64,000 bases of DNA, taken from Kribbella sp. NBC_00382. GTDB lineage: Bacteria > Actinomycetota > Actinomycetes > Propionibacteriales > Kribbellaceae. Below the pieces are notes generated by a model. It was not told the DNA's origin and ran no database searches. It saw only the letters and a program-made list of their open reading frames with translations. A program made the position numbers and the translations under genes. How positions within the stretch are numbered: the first letter of the stretch is position 1; every line of letters begins with the position of its first letter. Of this stretch, positions 18,013-25,592 are shown piece after piece. The stretch lies in the NCBI RefSeq assembly GCF_036067295.1, contig NZ_CP107954.1, positions 2,976,001 through 3,040,000 on the forward strand, read 5' to 3'.

Positions 18013-18795
18013 ATGAGCGCTGACGTGTTCGAACCACTGGCCGGTCTCGAAGGGGTCGGTTCGGCGGCCCGGGCGGCCCGGGATGCCGTCGACGTGCTGT
18101 TGCGCGACCGCGGGTTGCGGAAGGTCAGCGCGGACATGACCGCCGAGGCGCTGCTCCGAGGTGCGCACGCGTCCGCGGCGCTGGCCGGCAGCGAGGCGAC
18201 GCTCGAGGAGGTACGCCGGGGAGCGGGCGACGCGTGGACCGCCGGAGCCGTCCGGATGACGGGCGAGCTGATGAGCCTCGCGCCACGCGTGGACACCGCG
18301 CCGGTACAGGTCTGGACCAGACTGCACCAGTTGGCCGCGGTCGATCTCGGGAGCGAAGACCAGTTGGGTCACCTGCGGACCAGTCGCGAACCGATCCCGG
18401 ACGACATCCCCGGCCTGCCGCCCGCGCCACCCGCCGACGAGATGTGGGAGCGCCTGCACGGTCTGGCGCAGGCGCTGACCGTTCCGACCAAGGCGCCAGG
18501 GCTGGTGGTGGCGGCGATCGTGCACGCGGAACTCGCGGTACTCCGGCCATTTCCGGCCGCCAACGGACTGGTCGCGCGGGCCGCCGAGCATGTGGCGTTG
18601 GTTGCCAGGGGCATCGACCCGTTGTCGGTCACGGTGCCGGAGGTGGGTCATTTCGAGCTGGGCGGGTCTTACGCGCAGGGTTTGCGCGATTACGCGGGCG
18701 GTGGGCTCACCGGCGTACAGGCTTGGTTACTGAGGAGTTGTGAAGTGATCGCATTGTCGGCGGAACGTTCGCCGCTCAATCTTTCTACCCAGTAA
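18013..18795 (+). CDS. Fic-like protein with degenerate active-site motif
   Basis: A 260-residue helical protein. Around residue 180 it carries LRPFPAANGLVAR, which aligns with the Fic motif HPF-x-D/E-GNGRxxR but has Arg for the catalytic His and Leu for the first Arg. AMP transfer is therefore unlikely; a binding or structural role is more plausible. Position matters: with the convergent HAD gene and the ssd gene further right, it matches the order I recall for Rv3662c-Rv3661-Rv3660c of Mycobacterium tuberculosis. ATG 18013 directly abuts the palindrome. Confidence 0.65.
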   Translation: MSADVFEPLAGLEGVGSAARAARDAVDVLLRDRGLRKVSADMTAEALLRGAHASAALAGSEATLEEVRRGAGDAWTAGAVRMTGELMSLAPRVDTAPVQVWTRLHQLAAVDLGSEDQLGHLRTSREPIPDDIPGLPPAPPADEMWERLHGLAQALTVPTKAPGLVVAAIVHAELAVLRPFPAANGLVARAAEHVALVARGIDPLSVTVPEVGHFELGGSYAQGLRDYAGGGLTGVQAWLLRSCEVIALSAERSPLNLSTQ

Positions 18796-18821
18796 AGACT
18801 CTGCCTGCTAAAGAAATGCGA

Positions 18822-18847
18822 ACGGCGCTCTCCGAAGAGAGCGCCGT
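18822..18847. terminator. Hairpin terminator downstream of Fic-like gene
   Basis: ACGGCGCTCTC (18822-18832) pairs with GAGAGCGCCGT (18837-18847) around CGAA, a perfect 11-bp stem 27 bases past the stop. From here to 19089, before the HAD gene end, I see no gene or RNA. Confidence 0.75.
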
Positions 18848-19089
18848 CGCTGGCACGCCATCCTGGTTACCAAGCGTGCACCTTGTCTGCCGCCCCATGG
18901 TTTCGGCGTTGGCCGAAGTCTGGGGTCGTGCTGCCCGGTTGGGATGGGCTGGTCGCCGCGTGGGTGCCTGGCTGCCGTGCGATTCTCTACCGGATCCGAA
19001 GATCCTTTGTGCTTCCTTTGTACTCCCCGGATCCCTTCGTGGGAAGGGCTTGTGCGACCTTCATGAAGCTGAGAAGAACGGAGCCTGCC

Positions 19090-19908
19090 TCAACTTTCGT
19101 TGAGTTTCGCGCGCCGGCGGGCGGCGTACAGCAGCACTCCGGCGGCGGCCAGGGCGACGCCGAGCAGGCTCGCGGCGACGGCCGGCCGACGGACCTCGGC
19201 CAGCCTCTTGCGCTCCTCGAGCGCCACCGGTTTGCTGAAATCGAGTACCGGCCATTCACGCGAGATCGCCAGTTTGCGCAGTGCTTTGTCGGGATTCACC
19301 GCGAACGGATGGCCGACCGCGGCCAGCATTGGCTCGTCGGTGATCGAGTCCGAATAGCCGTAGGAAGCCTTCAGGTCATAGCCTTCCTCAGCCGCCAGTT
19401 CGACGATCGCGGTCGCCTTGTGCGGGCCGTACGCGTAGACCGAGATCTCACCCGTGTACTTGCCGTCAGCAACTACCATCCGGGTGGCGATCACCTTGTC
19501 GGCGCCGAGCATCGCGCCGATCGGCTCGACCACCTCGGCCCCGGACGAGGAGACGATCACCACGTCCCGCCCGGCCGCGTGGTGCTGCTCGATCAGCTCC
19601 ACCGCCTCGTGGTAGATCATCGGCTCGACGATGTGGTGCAGGGTGTCGGCGACGATCTCGCGGACGGTCTGGACGTCCCAGCCTGTGCACATAGCGGACA
19701 GGTACGCGCGCATCTTCTCCATCATGTCGTGGTCCGCGCCGCCGAGCAGGTAGACGAACTGGGCGTACGCGCTGCGCAGTACGGTCCGCCGGTTGATCAG
19801 CCCGCCGGCGTAGAACGGGCGGGAGAAGGCCAGCGTGCTGGAGCGCGCGATGATCGTTTTGTCGAGGTCGAAGAAGGCGGCCGATCGCGGTGTCACCGGG
19901 TGCTCCAT
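19090..19908 (-). CDS. HAD-IB family phosphatase with C-terminal membrane anchor
   Basis: This 272-residue protein begins with HAD motif I (AAFFDLDKTIIARSS), then motif II (VIVSSSGAEVV) and motifs III/IV (GYSDSITDEPMLAAVG). The C-terminus is a hydrophobic helix plus basic tail (GVALAAAGVLLYAARRRAKL), so it is probably a tail-anchored cytoplasmic phosphatase. ATG 19908 gives the conserved MEHPVTPRSAAFFD start. Homologues next to ssd/tad genes are common in actinobacteria (Rv3661-like); here a 6C RNA and a chitinase block come between. Substrate unknown, phosphomonoester or phospholipid-type. Confidence 0.85.
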   Translation of the reverse strand: MEHPVTPRSAAFFDLDKTIIARSSTLAFSRPFYAGGLINRRTVLRSAYAQFVYLLGGADHDMMEKMRAYLSAMCTGWDVQTVREIVADTLHHIVEPMIYHEAVELIEQHHAAGRDVVIVSSSGAEVVEPIGAMLGADKVIATRMVVADGKYTGEISVYAYGPHKATAIVELAAEEGYDLKASYGYSDSITDEPMLAAVGHPFAVNPDKALRKLAISREWPVLDFSKPVALEERKRLAEVRRPAVAASLLGVALAAAGVLLYAARRRAKLNES

Positions 19909-20110
19909 GAGGTCGAGGATAGGAGAGTTGACGAAACGCCGAGGGGCCCGGTCTTTCGTGTGGACGGGTCTCCCGTTAGACTGATGAGCAGTGTGACAGT
20001 GGCACTGGCCTGTAAGCCTCTGATCGAGGTCCAGGCGCCGGCGGATCAAGATCTCGGTTGCAATAAAACTGAGATGTGTGACTTCCGGGTTCGGGGGGTA
20101 CATACCTCTC

Positions 20111-20220
20111 GACAGTGGCAGACTGTCGCCTCCTGATCGGCCCCCGGCTCCTCCCCCCGAGCCCGTGGCCGAAGACGGCCCCCGGTCACCCCCCCGCCGG
20201 GGGCCGTCGCCTTTCCTTTT
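20111..20220 (+). ncRNA. 6C small RNA
   Basis: Two adjacent stem-loops each expose a run of at least six C in the loop, the hallmark of the actinobacterial 6C RNA. Hairpin 1 pairs GGCTC 20146-20150 with GAGCC 20159-20163 around CTCCCCCC, extended by TCGGCC 20137-20142 with GGCCGA 20167-20172. Hairpin 2 pairs GACGGCCCCCGG 20174-20185 with CCGGGGGCCGTC 20197-20208 around a loop with seven C, followed by a pyrimidine/U-rich tail that serves as terminator. A small 5' hairpin (GACAG...CTGTC) starts at 20111. The place beside the HAD gene matches the mycobacterial 6C/B11 locus near Rv3660c-Rv3661. Ends are approximate. Confidence 0.85.
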
Positions 20221-20227
20221 GCAGGTA

Positions 20228-20243
20228 GAGCCCTTCGGGGCTC
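20228..20243 (+). terminator. Second hairpin after 6C RNA
   Basis: GAGCCC-TTCG-GGGCTC followed by CCTCTTT makes a UUCG-capped hairpin 8 bases after the 6C tail. It may be a back-up terminator. Confidence 0.6.
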
Positions 20244-20257
20244 CCTCTTTCGCTGGC

Positions 20258-20270
20258 TGCAAGCGCTTAC
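20258..20270. promoter_or_regulatory. LacI-type operator candidate
   Basis: TGCAAGCGCTTAC contains the palindrome AAGCGCTT and resembles LacI/GalR-family sugar-regulator boxes. It lies about 150 bases upstream of the chitinase start. Confidence 0.35.
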
Positions 20271-20354
20271 CGAAATGACCGTTCCTGCCCGCTCGCGGGC
20301 AGATGTCGGTTGTCGAACCTCAAGAAGTCGTATAGTTTTCAGTTTTGTTGAGCG

Positions 20355-20368
20355 TGAGAGCGTTCCCA
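20355..20368. promoter_or_regulatory. CebR-like box upstream of chitinase
   Basis: TGAGAGCGTTCCCA matches the streptomycete CebR/cellulase box TGGGAGCGCTCCCA at 12 of 14 positions. It ends 14 bases before the -35 hexamer of the chitinase promoter, so a LacI-type repressor sensing oligosaccharides may act here. Confidence 0.45.
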
Positions 20369-20382
20369 CTTTATGCAGGGTC

Positions 20383-20411
20383 TTGACAATGTAGTTGCCT
20401 GGTCACACTTT
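20383..20411 (+). promoter_or_regulatory. Promoter for a leaderless chitinase message
   Basis: TTGACA (20383-20388), 17 bp, then CACTTT (20406-20411). Seven bases later comes the A of ATG 20419, so transcription and translation probably start at the same base. No Shine-Dalgarno is present. Confidence 0.55.
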
Positions 20412-20418
20412 GTGTCAC

Positions 20419-22122
20419 ATGAACCCGCGTACGAACCGCCCCCACGCCGCGGTCATCTCCGTCCTGTCAGCTCTACTTCTCGCGATCACCGGTCTGGTCC
20501 TGGACACTGCGACCAGCTCCGCCGCGACCAACCTCGTCACCAACGGGACCTTCGAGACCGGCACGCTCGCCGGCTGGTCCTGTACGGCCGGATCCGGCGC
20601 CGCGGTCAGTGGCTCGGCTCACACCGGCACGTACGCGCTGCAGGCCAGCCCGAGTTCGAACGACATCGGCCGCTGCAGCCAGTCGGTCTCGGTCAAGCCC
20701 AGCTCGACGTACACGCTGTCGGCCTGGGTGAAGGGCTCGAACGTCTACCTCGGCGCCGACGGCGGTACCAGCACCTGGACGACCAGCGACGGCTGGGCCC
20801 AGCTGAGTACGAACTTCACGACGGGTGCTTCGACCAGCACGGTGGTGGTCTACACCCACGGTTGGTATGGCTTACCGGCGTACCAGGCGGACGACGTAGT
20901 ACTGGACGGCCCGGGTGGTACCGGTACGCCGCCCGACACGACGCCCCCGAGCACCCCGGGCGGTCTCACGGTCGGCAGCCCGACCTCGAGCTCGCTGCAG
21001 CTGAACTGGTCGGCCTCCTCGGACGCCAACGGCGTCAGCCGGTACGACGTGGTCCGTGGCACCGACGCCCCGCAGAGCGTGGGCAACGTCACCAACTGGA
21101 CCGCATCGGGCCTCAACCCGAGTACGACGTACAGCTTCAAGGTGCGTGCCTGTGACGCGGCCGGCAACTGCTCGGCGTACGGCGCCGCTGTCTCCGGTAC
21201 GACGTCCAGCGGGCCGACGCAGCCGCCGTCGGGCAACCTGCCGAAGCACGTGCTGACCGGCTACTGGCAGAACTTCAACAACGGCGCGACGGTGCAGAAG
21301 ATCTCCGACGTTCCCGCGGCGTACGACCTGATCGCGGTTGCCTTCGCCGACACCGGTGCGCAGCAGGGCGCCATCACGTTCAACCTCGACAGCGCGGGGC
21401 TGGGCGGCTACACGGTCGCGCAGTTCAAGGCGGACATCGCGGCCAAGCACACGGCCGGCAAGAAGGTCATCCTGTCCGTCGGCGGTCAGAACGGCACCGT
21501 CTCGGTGACCAACGCGACCGCGGCGGCCAACTTCGCGTCGAGCGCGCTGTCGCTGCTGCGGGAGTACGGCTTCGACGGGATCGACATCGACCTGGAGAAC
21601 GGCGTCAACGCGCAGTACATGGGCCAGGCGCTGCAGAGCCTGCGGAGCAGCTTCGGCAGTGGGCTGGTCATCACCATGGCGCCGCAGACGATCGACATGC
21701 AGGCGCCGTCGTTCGAGTACTTCAAGCTGGCGCTGGCGATCAAGGACATCCTGACCATCGTCAACGTGCAGTACTACAACTCGGGCTCGATGAACGGCTG
21801 CAACGGGCAGGTGTACTCGCAGGGCACGGTCGACTTCATCACCGCGCAGGCCTGCATCATGCTGCAGGGCGGGCTCCGGCCCGACCAGGTCGGCCTGGGG
21901 CTGCCGGCCTCCAGCCGGGCGGCCGGTAGCGGCTACGTGTCGCCGACGATCGTCAACAACGCGCTGGACTGCCTCGCCAAGGGCACGAACTGCGGAAGCT
22001 TCAAGCCGAGCACCACGTGGCCCACGCTGCGCGGCGCGATGACCTGGTCGACCAACTGGGATGCGCTCAACGGGGGAGCGTTCGCCAGCCAGGTCGGCGC
22101 TCACGTCCACGCCCTCCCCTAA
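20419..22122 (+). CDS. Secreted GH18 chitinase with N-terminal CBM and FnIII
   Basis: A 567-residue exported enzyme with a Sec signal peptide (ISVLSALLLAITGLVLDTA). A jelly-roll carbohydrate-binding module follows (about residues 35-175, NLVTNGTFETGTLAGWSC), then a fibronectin-III domain (about 185-275) and a GH18 domain (about 285-567) with the catalytic motif FDGIDIDLENG. It hydrolyses chitin outside the cell. The start is ATG 20419, apparently leaderless. Its stop overlaps the next start (TAATG), tying it to the LuxR-type regulator. Confidence 0.92.
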   Translation: MNPRTNRPHAAVISVLSALLLAITGLVLDTATSSAATNLVTNGTFETGTLAGWSCTAGSGAAVSGSAHTGTYALQASPSSNDIGRCSQSVSVKPSSTYTLSAWVKGSNVYLGADGGTSTWTTSDGWAQLSTNFTTGASTSTVVVYTHGWYGLPAYQADDVVLDGPGGTGTPPDTTPPSTPGGLTVGSPTSSSLQLNWSASSDANGVSRYDVVRGTDAPQSVGNVTNWTASGLNPSTTYSFKVRACDAAGNCSAYGAAVSGTTSSGPTQPPSGNLPKHVLTGYWQNFNNGATVQKISDVPAAYDLIAVAFADTGAQQGAITFNLDSAGLGGYTVAQFKADIAAKHTAGKKVILSVGGQNGTVSVTNATAAANFASSALSLLREYGFDGIDIDLENGVNAQYMGQALQSLRSSFGSGLVITMAPQTIDMQAPSFEYFKLALAIKDILTIVNVQYYNSGSMNGCNGQVYSQGTVDFITAQACIMLQGGLRPDQVGLGLPASSRAAGSGYVSPTIVNNALDCLAKGTNCGSFKPSTTWPTLRGAMTWSTNWDALNGGAFASQVGAHVHALP

Positions 22123-23048
22123 TGCACAACTACAGACCCGCTCCTGTGCTGGAAGCGCTTGGTGTCTGCTCGGAGGACGAGCAGCTCTACCGGGCGCTTC
22201 TGGCCCGGCCGGAAGCAACTACGACCGACCTGGTCACTGACACGGGCTGGGCCACCGCACGGGTGGCCCGGCACCTCCGGTCACTCCTGTCGCTGGGTCT
22301 GGCGTCCCGTACTCCGGGGCGCCCGGCCCGCTACACCCCCGCGGTGCCCGAGGCCGCTGTCGAGCTCCTGGCGCTTCGCAAGCAGGCGGCGATCGTGCAG
22401 GCGCGTCTCGGTGCGGCTGCGCTGACATCCGAGTTCCGGGCTCGCGGCGACGCCGGGCCGTTCACGGTGATCCGTGGGCAGCAGGCGATGGCGCAACGGT
22501 TCTACCAAGCGCAGCAGAGTGCGCAGACCGAAGTACTGGTGCTCGACAAGCCGCCGTTCGTCGTACTGCCGATCGAGCCGCGGCGGGCTCATGGAGTCAC
22601 CTATCGGACCGTCTACGACATGGCTGCGCTGGTGGAGCCTGCGGAGATCGCTGCTGCGCGTAGTGCCGGGCCCAGCTGCCGGATGCTTCGCGACGTACCG
22701 CTGAAGCTGGTGGTCGCCGATCAGCGGACCGGGCTGCTGCAGACCGGGCAGGAGCTCATCGAGATCGGGCCGTCCACCCTGCTGGATGCGTTGCTGCGGC
22801 TGTTCGAGCTGCTCTGGCAGCAGGCGACTCCGCTGTCGCCATCGGCCTCGGACGGGCCGTTGACCTTCGAGGACCAGCAACTGCTGGCCCTGGCCGCCGC
22901 TGGACTCACCGACCAGGCGATCGCTCGTCGCCTCGGCGTCGCCCAGCGCACGGTCGAGCGACGGATGCAGCGAATCCTGAAGGCACTCGATGCGACTACC
23001 CGCTTCCAAGCGGGTCTACGAGCTGGTCAGCGAGGTTTGCTGACCTAG
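22122..23048 (+). CDS. LuxR-type regulator with N-terminal winged helix (TrmB-like)
   Basis: A 308-residue regulator. The N-terminal winged helix (about residues 15-70: EDEQLYRALLARPEATTTDL, then TARVARHLRSLLSLGLASR) is followed by a TrmB-like sensor region. A C-terminal LuxR helix-turn-helix sits at about 245-300 (LLALAAAGLTDQAIARRLGV, then AQRTVERRMQRIL). It overlaps the chitinase stop by one base, so it is co-expressed with the chitinase and may control it. Two DNA-binding modules in one protein is a known but uncommon actinobacterial design. Confidence 0.8.
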   Translation: MHNYRPAPVLEALGVCSEDEQLYRALLARPEATTTDLVTDTGWATARVARHLRSLLSLGLASRTPGRPARYTPAVPEAAVELLALRKQAAIVQARLGAAALTSEFRARGDAGPFTVIRGQQAMAQRFYQAQQSAQTEVLVLDKPPFVVLPIEPRRAHGVTYRTVYDMAALVEPAEIAAARSAGPSCRMLRDVPLKLVVADQRTGLLQTGQELIEIGPSTLLDALLRLFELLWQQATPLSPSASDGPLTFEDQQLLALAAAGLTDQAIARRLGVAQRTVERRMQRILKALDATTRFQAGLRAGQRGLLT

Positions 23049-23494
23049 TCGGTGACGTCGGCGACTGTGGCGTCGAGGGTCTTGAGCAAGTCCTCGGCGT
23101 TCACCGTCATGCCGACTCCGTGGTCGCCGCCGCCGATCGAGATCGTGCCGGTGATCCGGTCGTCGGCGATGACCGGCCAGGCGTTGGTACTGCCGAGCGG
23201 AGTGATCGTGCCGCGGACGTAGCCGGTCACCTCGAGGGCTGTGTCGGCACTGGGCATCGAGATGCGGTTGATGCCCAGCAACGTGCGCAGCTTGGGCCAG
23301 GCGATCTCCCGGTCGCCAGGGACCAGGATGAACCGGTAGTCGTCGTCGGAGAGCCGCACAACGATCGTCTTGATCAGCTTTGCCGGCTCGATGCCACGCG
23401 CGGCCGCGGCCTCCTCCAAGGAGTTGACCCTGCCGTGCTTGGTGACCTCGTACGCCAGGCCCTTCGAGTCCGCCGCCTCGGTTGCTCGCGTCAT
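23045..23494 (-). CDS. YbaK/EbsC-family aminoacyl-tRNA editing-domain protein
   Basis: This 149-residue protein has the YbaK/ProX fold pattern: SLEEAAAARGIEPAKLIKTI with the conserved Lys, VVRLSDDDYRFILVPGDREI, and the GYVRGTITPLGS turn. These proteins hydrolyse mischarged aminoacyl-tRNA (for example Cys-tRNA-Pro) in trans. It starts inside the 3' end of the upstream MFS gene (ATGA overlap), so the two are co-translated. Its stop overlaps the convergent luxR-type stop. Confidence 0.85.
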   Translation of the reverse strand: MTRATEAADSKGLAYEVTKHGRVNSLEEAAAARGIEPAKLIKTIVVRLSDDDYRFILVPGDREIAWPKLRTLLGINRISMPSADTALEVTGYVRGTITPLGSTNAWPVIADDRITGTISIGGGDHGVGMTVNAEDLLKTLDATVADVTD

Positions 23495-24690
23495 GTGGTC
23501 AGTTTGGCACTGCGCCTCAACAGGAGGGCCAGGACCAAGGTGATGAGGAGCAGAGCACCCGCCTCGACGACTACACCGGGCCAAGCGGCGTGCGTCCACG
23601 CAGTACCGGCCAGGCCGCCGAAGACGGAGGAGCCCAGGTAGTACGCGAAGAGATAGAAGCTGGCCGCCTGACCGGTACCACCGCCACCTGCATGAGCCCG
23701 TACTGCGACCCACCCGCTGGCGACCCCATGGACGGCGAAGAACCCCGCAGTCATCACTGCGAGCCCGGCAATGACCAGGGGCAGTGGCGTCGCGAGAGTC
23801 AGGGCCACGCCGGCCAGCGTCACCAGGCAACCGACTGGGACCACCGCGCGGCGGCCGTACGAGTCAGCCAGTCTGCCCGCCACCGCTGACGACGCCGAAC
23901 CGACCAGGTAGACCGTGAACACCAGGCCTGCCAACCCGAGCCCGAGACCGTACGGCTCAGCGGCGAGCCTGAAGCCAGTCGCGTTGTAGACGGCGACGAA
24001 GGCGCCCATTGCCGTGGCGGCCGTGCCGTAGAGAGCTAGCAGGGCGGGGTCCTTGAGCACTCTGAGCGTCTGGCGGCTGCCCGTGGCCTTGGTGAAGTTT
24101 TGCGAGTCCGGCAGTAGTACGGCTAGTAGTACTGCGCAGACGACTCCCAGTAGGGCAATGCCGCCGAGTGCTGCTCGCCAACCGCCCAGTTCTGCCAGGC
24201 CACCGGCGACCAGCCGGCCGGTCATACCGCCTACCGCTGTGCCTGCGATGTAGAGGCCGCTCGCTCGGGCAAGGCTGTCGTCGTGGACCTCCTCGCGCAG
24301 GTAGGCCATGGCAACGGCCGGGAGTCCGGCCAGCGCTACGCCCTGTAGACCTCTGAGCGCCAGCAGGATCGGCCAGCTCGGTGCGATGGCACAGAGGACG
24401 GCTATGGCGGCTGCAGCCGCAACCGACCAGCGCATGAGGGTGGTACGGCCGATGATCTCTGAGGCCGGGCCTGCGACCAGGAGCGCGAGTCCGAGGCCCA
24501 GTGTGGCCAACGAGACACTGAAGGCGCTCTGGCTGGGAGACACCTGGAACACTCGTGCTAGCTCGGGGAGTAGGGCCTGCGTGCTGTAGAGCATGGCGAA
24601 GGTGGCCAGTCCTGCCGCGAACAACGCCACCGAGAGCCTGCGATAACCCGCCTCACCAGGCCGGTAGCCGCGAGTCGGTGCAGTCGTCAC
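23491..24690 (-). CDS. MFS transporter, 12-TM (YnfM-like)
   Basis: A 399-residue transporter with twelve hydrophobic segments and the 12-TM drug-exporter pattern (LLPELARVFQVSPSQSAFSV, motif-C-like GLYIAGTAVGGMTGRLVAG). GTG 24690 is the start. It is co-transcribed with the YbaK gene. It probably exports a small metabolite; nothing indicates a chitin-related substrate, though it sits inside the chitinase block. Confidence 0.85.
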   Translation of the reverse strand: MTTAPTRGYRPGEAGYRRLSVALFAAGLATFAMLYSTQALLPELARVFQVSPSQSAFSVSLATLGLGLALLVAGPASEIIGRTTLMRWSVAAAAAIAVLCAIAPSWPILLALRGLQGVALAGLPAVAMAYLREEVHDDSLARASGLYIAGTAVGGMTGRLVAGGLAELGGWRAALGGIALLGVVCAVLLAVLLPDSQNFTKATGSRQTLRVLKDPALLALYGTAATAMGAFVAVYNATGFRLAAEPYGLGLGLAGLVFTVYLVGSASSAVAGRLADSYGRRAVVPVGCLVTLAGVALTLATPLPLVIAGLAVMTAGFFAVHGVASGWVAVRAHAGGGGTGQAASFYLFAYYLGSSVFGGLAGTAWTHAAWPGVVVEAGALLLITLVLALLLRRSAKLTT

Positions 24691-24791
24691 CTTTCGAACA
24701 TATGTCGCTCGACTCGTCGGCGGACCGGTCAGCAGCTGAGAGTCGCATCACGCCGGGACGATCGTCTGAAACCTCAAAGACTCGCGGCATC

Positions 24792-24797
24792 TATAAA
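24792..24797 (+). promoter_or_regulatory. -10 element for a probably leaderless gene
   Basis: TATAAA lies 9 bases before GTG 24807, so the transcript would begin within a few bases of the start codon. No convincing -35 is seen. Confidence 0.4.
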
Positions 24798-24806
24798 GTT
24801 CCGTGC

Positions 24807-25541
24807 GTGAGGAAGCTATTGAGTGGGGTCAGACCGAATCGGCGACAAGTGTTCATGGCCGGGGCGGTGGCGGCGGCGTCGACAGTGGCGACCACCGGTA
24901 CCGCGGCCGCCGGCGGCTACGGATCGGGGGACCTCGGAGCGTGGCAGGGCCTGTCCAAGGCTGTCGCGACCGAGGCGACGATCGAGCGGGTGTTGTCGCT
25001 CAACGGGGTGTTCATGTTCGGCGACAGCATCGGCGTACAGGATGGCAAGGCGCTCGCCCTGCGGATGAAGAGCAAGCTGGGCCTGGAGCTCGCGGTGAAC
25101 AACTGGTCGGGCCGGCCGACCAAGGACACCGTCGACGCGTTGGCCAACTGGAAGGCGAACTACGGGCTGCCGCGCCGGATTGTGATGGCCTGCGGCACCA
25201 ACGACATCTTCACGCCCCCGGTGATGGCGGCGCAGATCGACCGGGCGATGAGTCTCGTCGGCCAGCGGACCACTGTGTTGTGGGTGAACACCCAGGTGGC
25301 CCGCACGGGTCTGGGGAACACGGTGCTGCTGGCGGACCAGCGCAACAGTGCCTGGGTCAACCTGCAGTTGGCCGAGGCGCAGCGACGGCACTCGAACCTG
25401 CGCATCGTCCGCTGGGCGGAGTGGCTTGCGGCCAAGCCGTCCAGGCTCAACACCTATCTGCGTAAGGGGATCCACACCTCGGTCCCGCTCGGCCAGGACG
25501 CCCGCAATGAGCTCATCGTCCAGGCAGTCAACGCTGGTTGA
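24807..25541 (+). CDS. Tat-exported SGNH/GDSL-type hydrolase
   Basis: This 244-residue protein has a twin-arginine signal (NRRQVFMAGAVAAASTVATT) and then an SGNH-like core. Block I is FMFGDSIGV with the nucleophile Ser, block III is ACGTNDIF, and the C-terminal KGIHTSVPLGQDAR supplies the likely catalytic His. It is probably folded in the cytoplasm and exported as an esterase or deacetylase. Next to chitinases, a chitin/chito-oligosaccharide deacetylating or ester-cleaving role is attractive but inferred. GTG 24807 is chosen because it gives a complete Tat signal just after a TATAAA element. Confidence 0.75.
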   Translation: MRKLLSGVRPNRRQVFMAGAVAAASTVATTGTAAAGGYGSGDLGAWQGLSKAVATEATIERVLSLNGVFMFGDSIGVQDGKALALRMKSKLGLELAVNNWSGRPTKDTVDALANWKANYGLPRRIVMACGTNDIFTPPVMAAQIDRAMSLVGQRTTVLWVNTQVARTGLGNTVLLADQRNSAWVNLQLAEAQRRHSNLRIVRWAEWLAAKPSRLNTYLRKGIHTSVPLGQDARNELIVQAVNAG

Positions 25542-25551
25542 GCAGTACTGA

Positions 25552-25589
25552 GTACTGCGGCGGACCGGAGTACCGGCCCGCCGCAGTAC
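25552..25589. terminator. Bidirectional hairpin terminator
   Basis: GTACTGCGGCGG (25552-25563) pairs with CCGCCGCAGTAC (25578-25589), 12 bp perfect with a 14-base loop, between the convergent SGNH and chitinase genes. Confidence 0.75.
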
Positions 25590-25592
25590 CGG

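Noticed and set aside
15718-18651. 977-codon minus frame
   Set aside because: Shifted-frame shadow of the GT2/TagF gene and antisense of the Fic-like gene.
18848-19089. tRNA or other RNA gene between terminator and HAD gene
   Set aside because: No cloverleaf, T-loop sequence or conserved hairpin was found.
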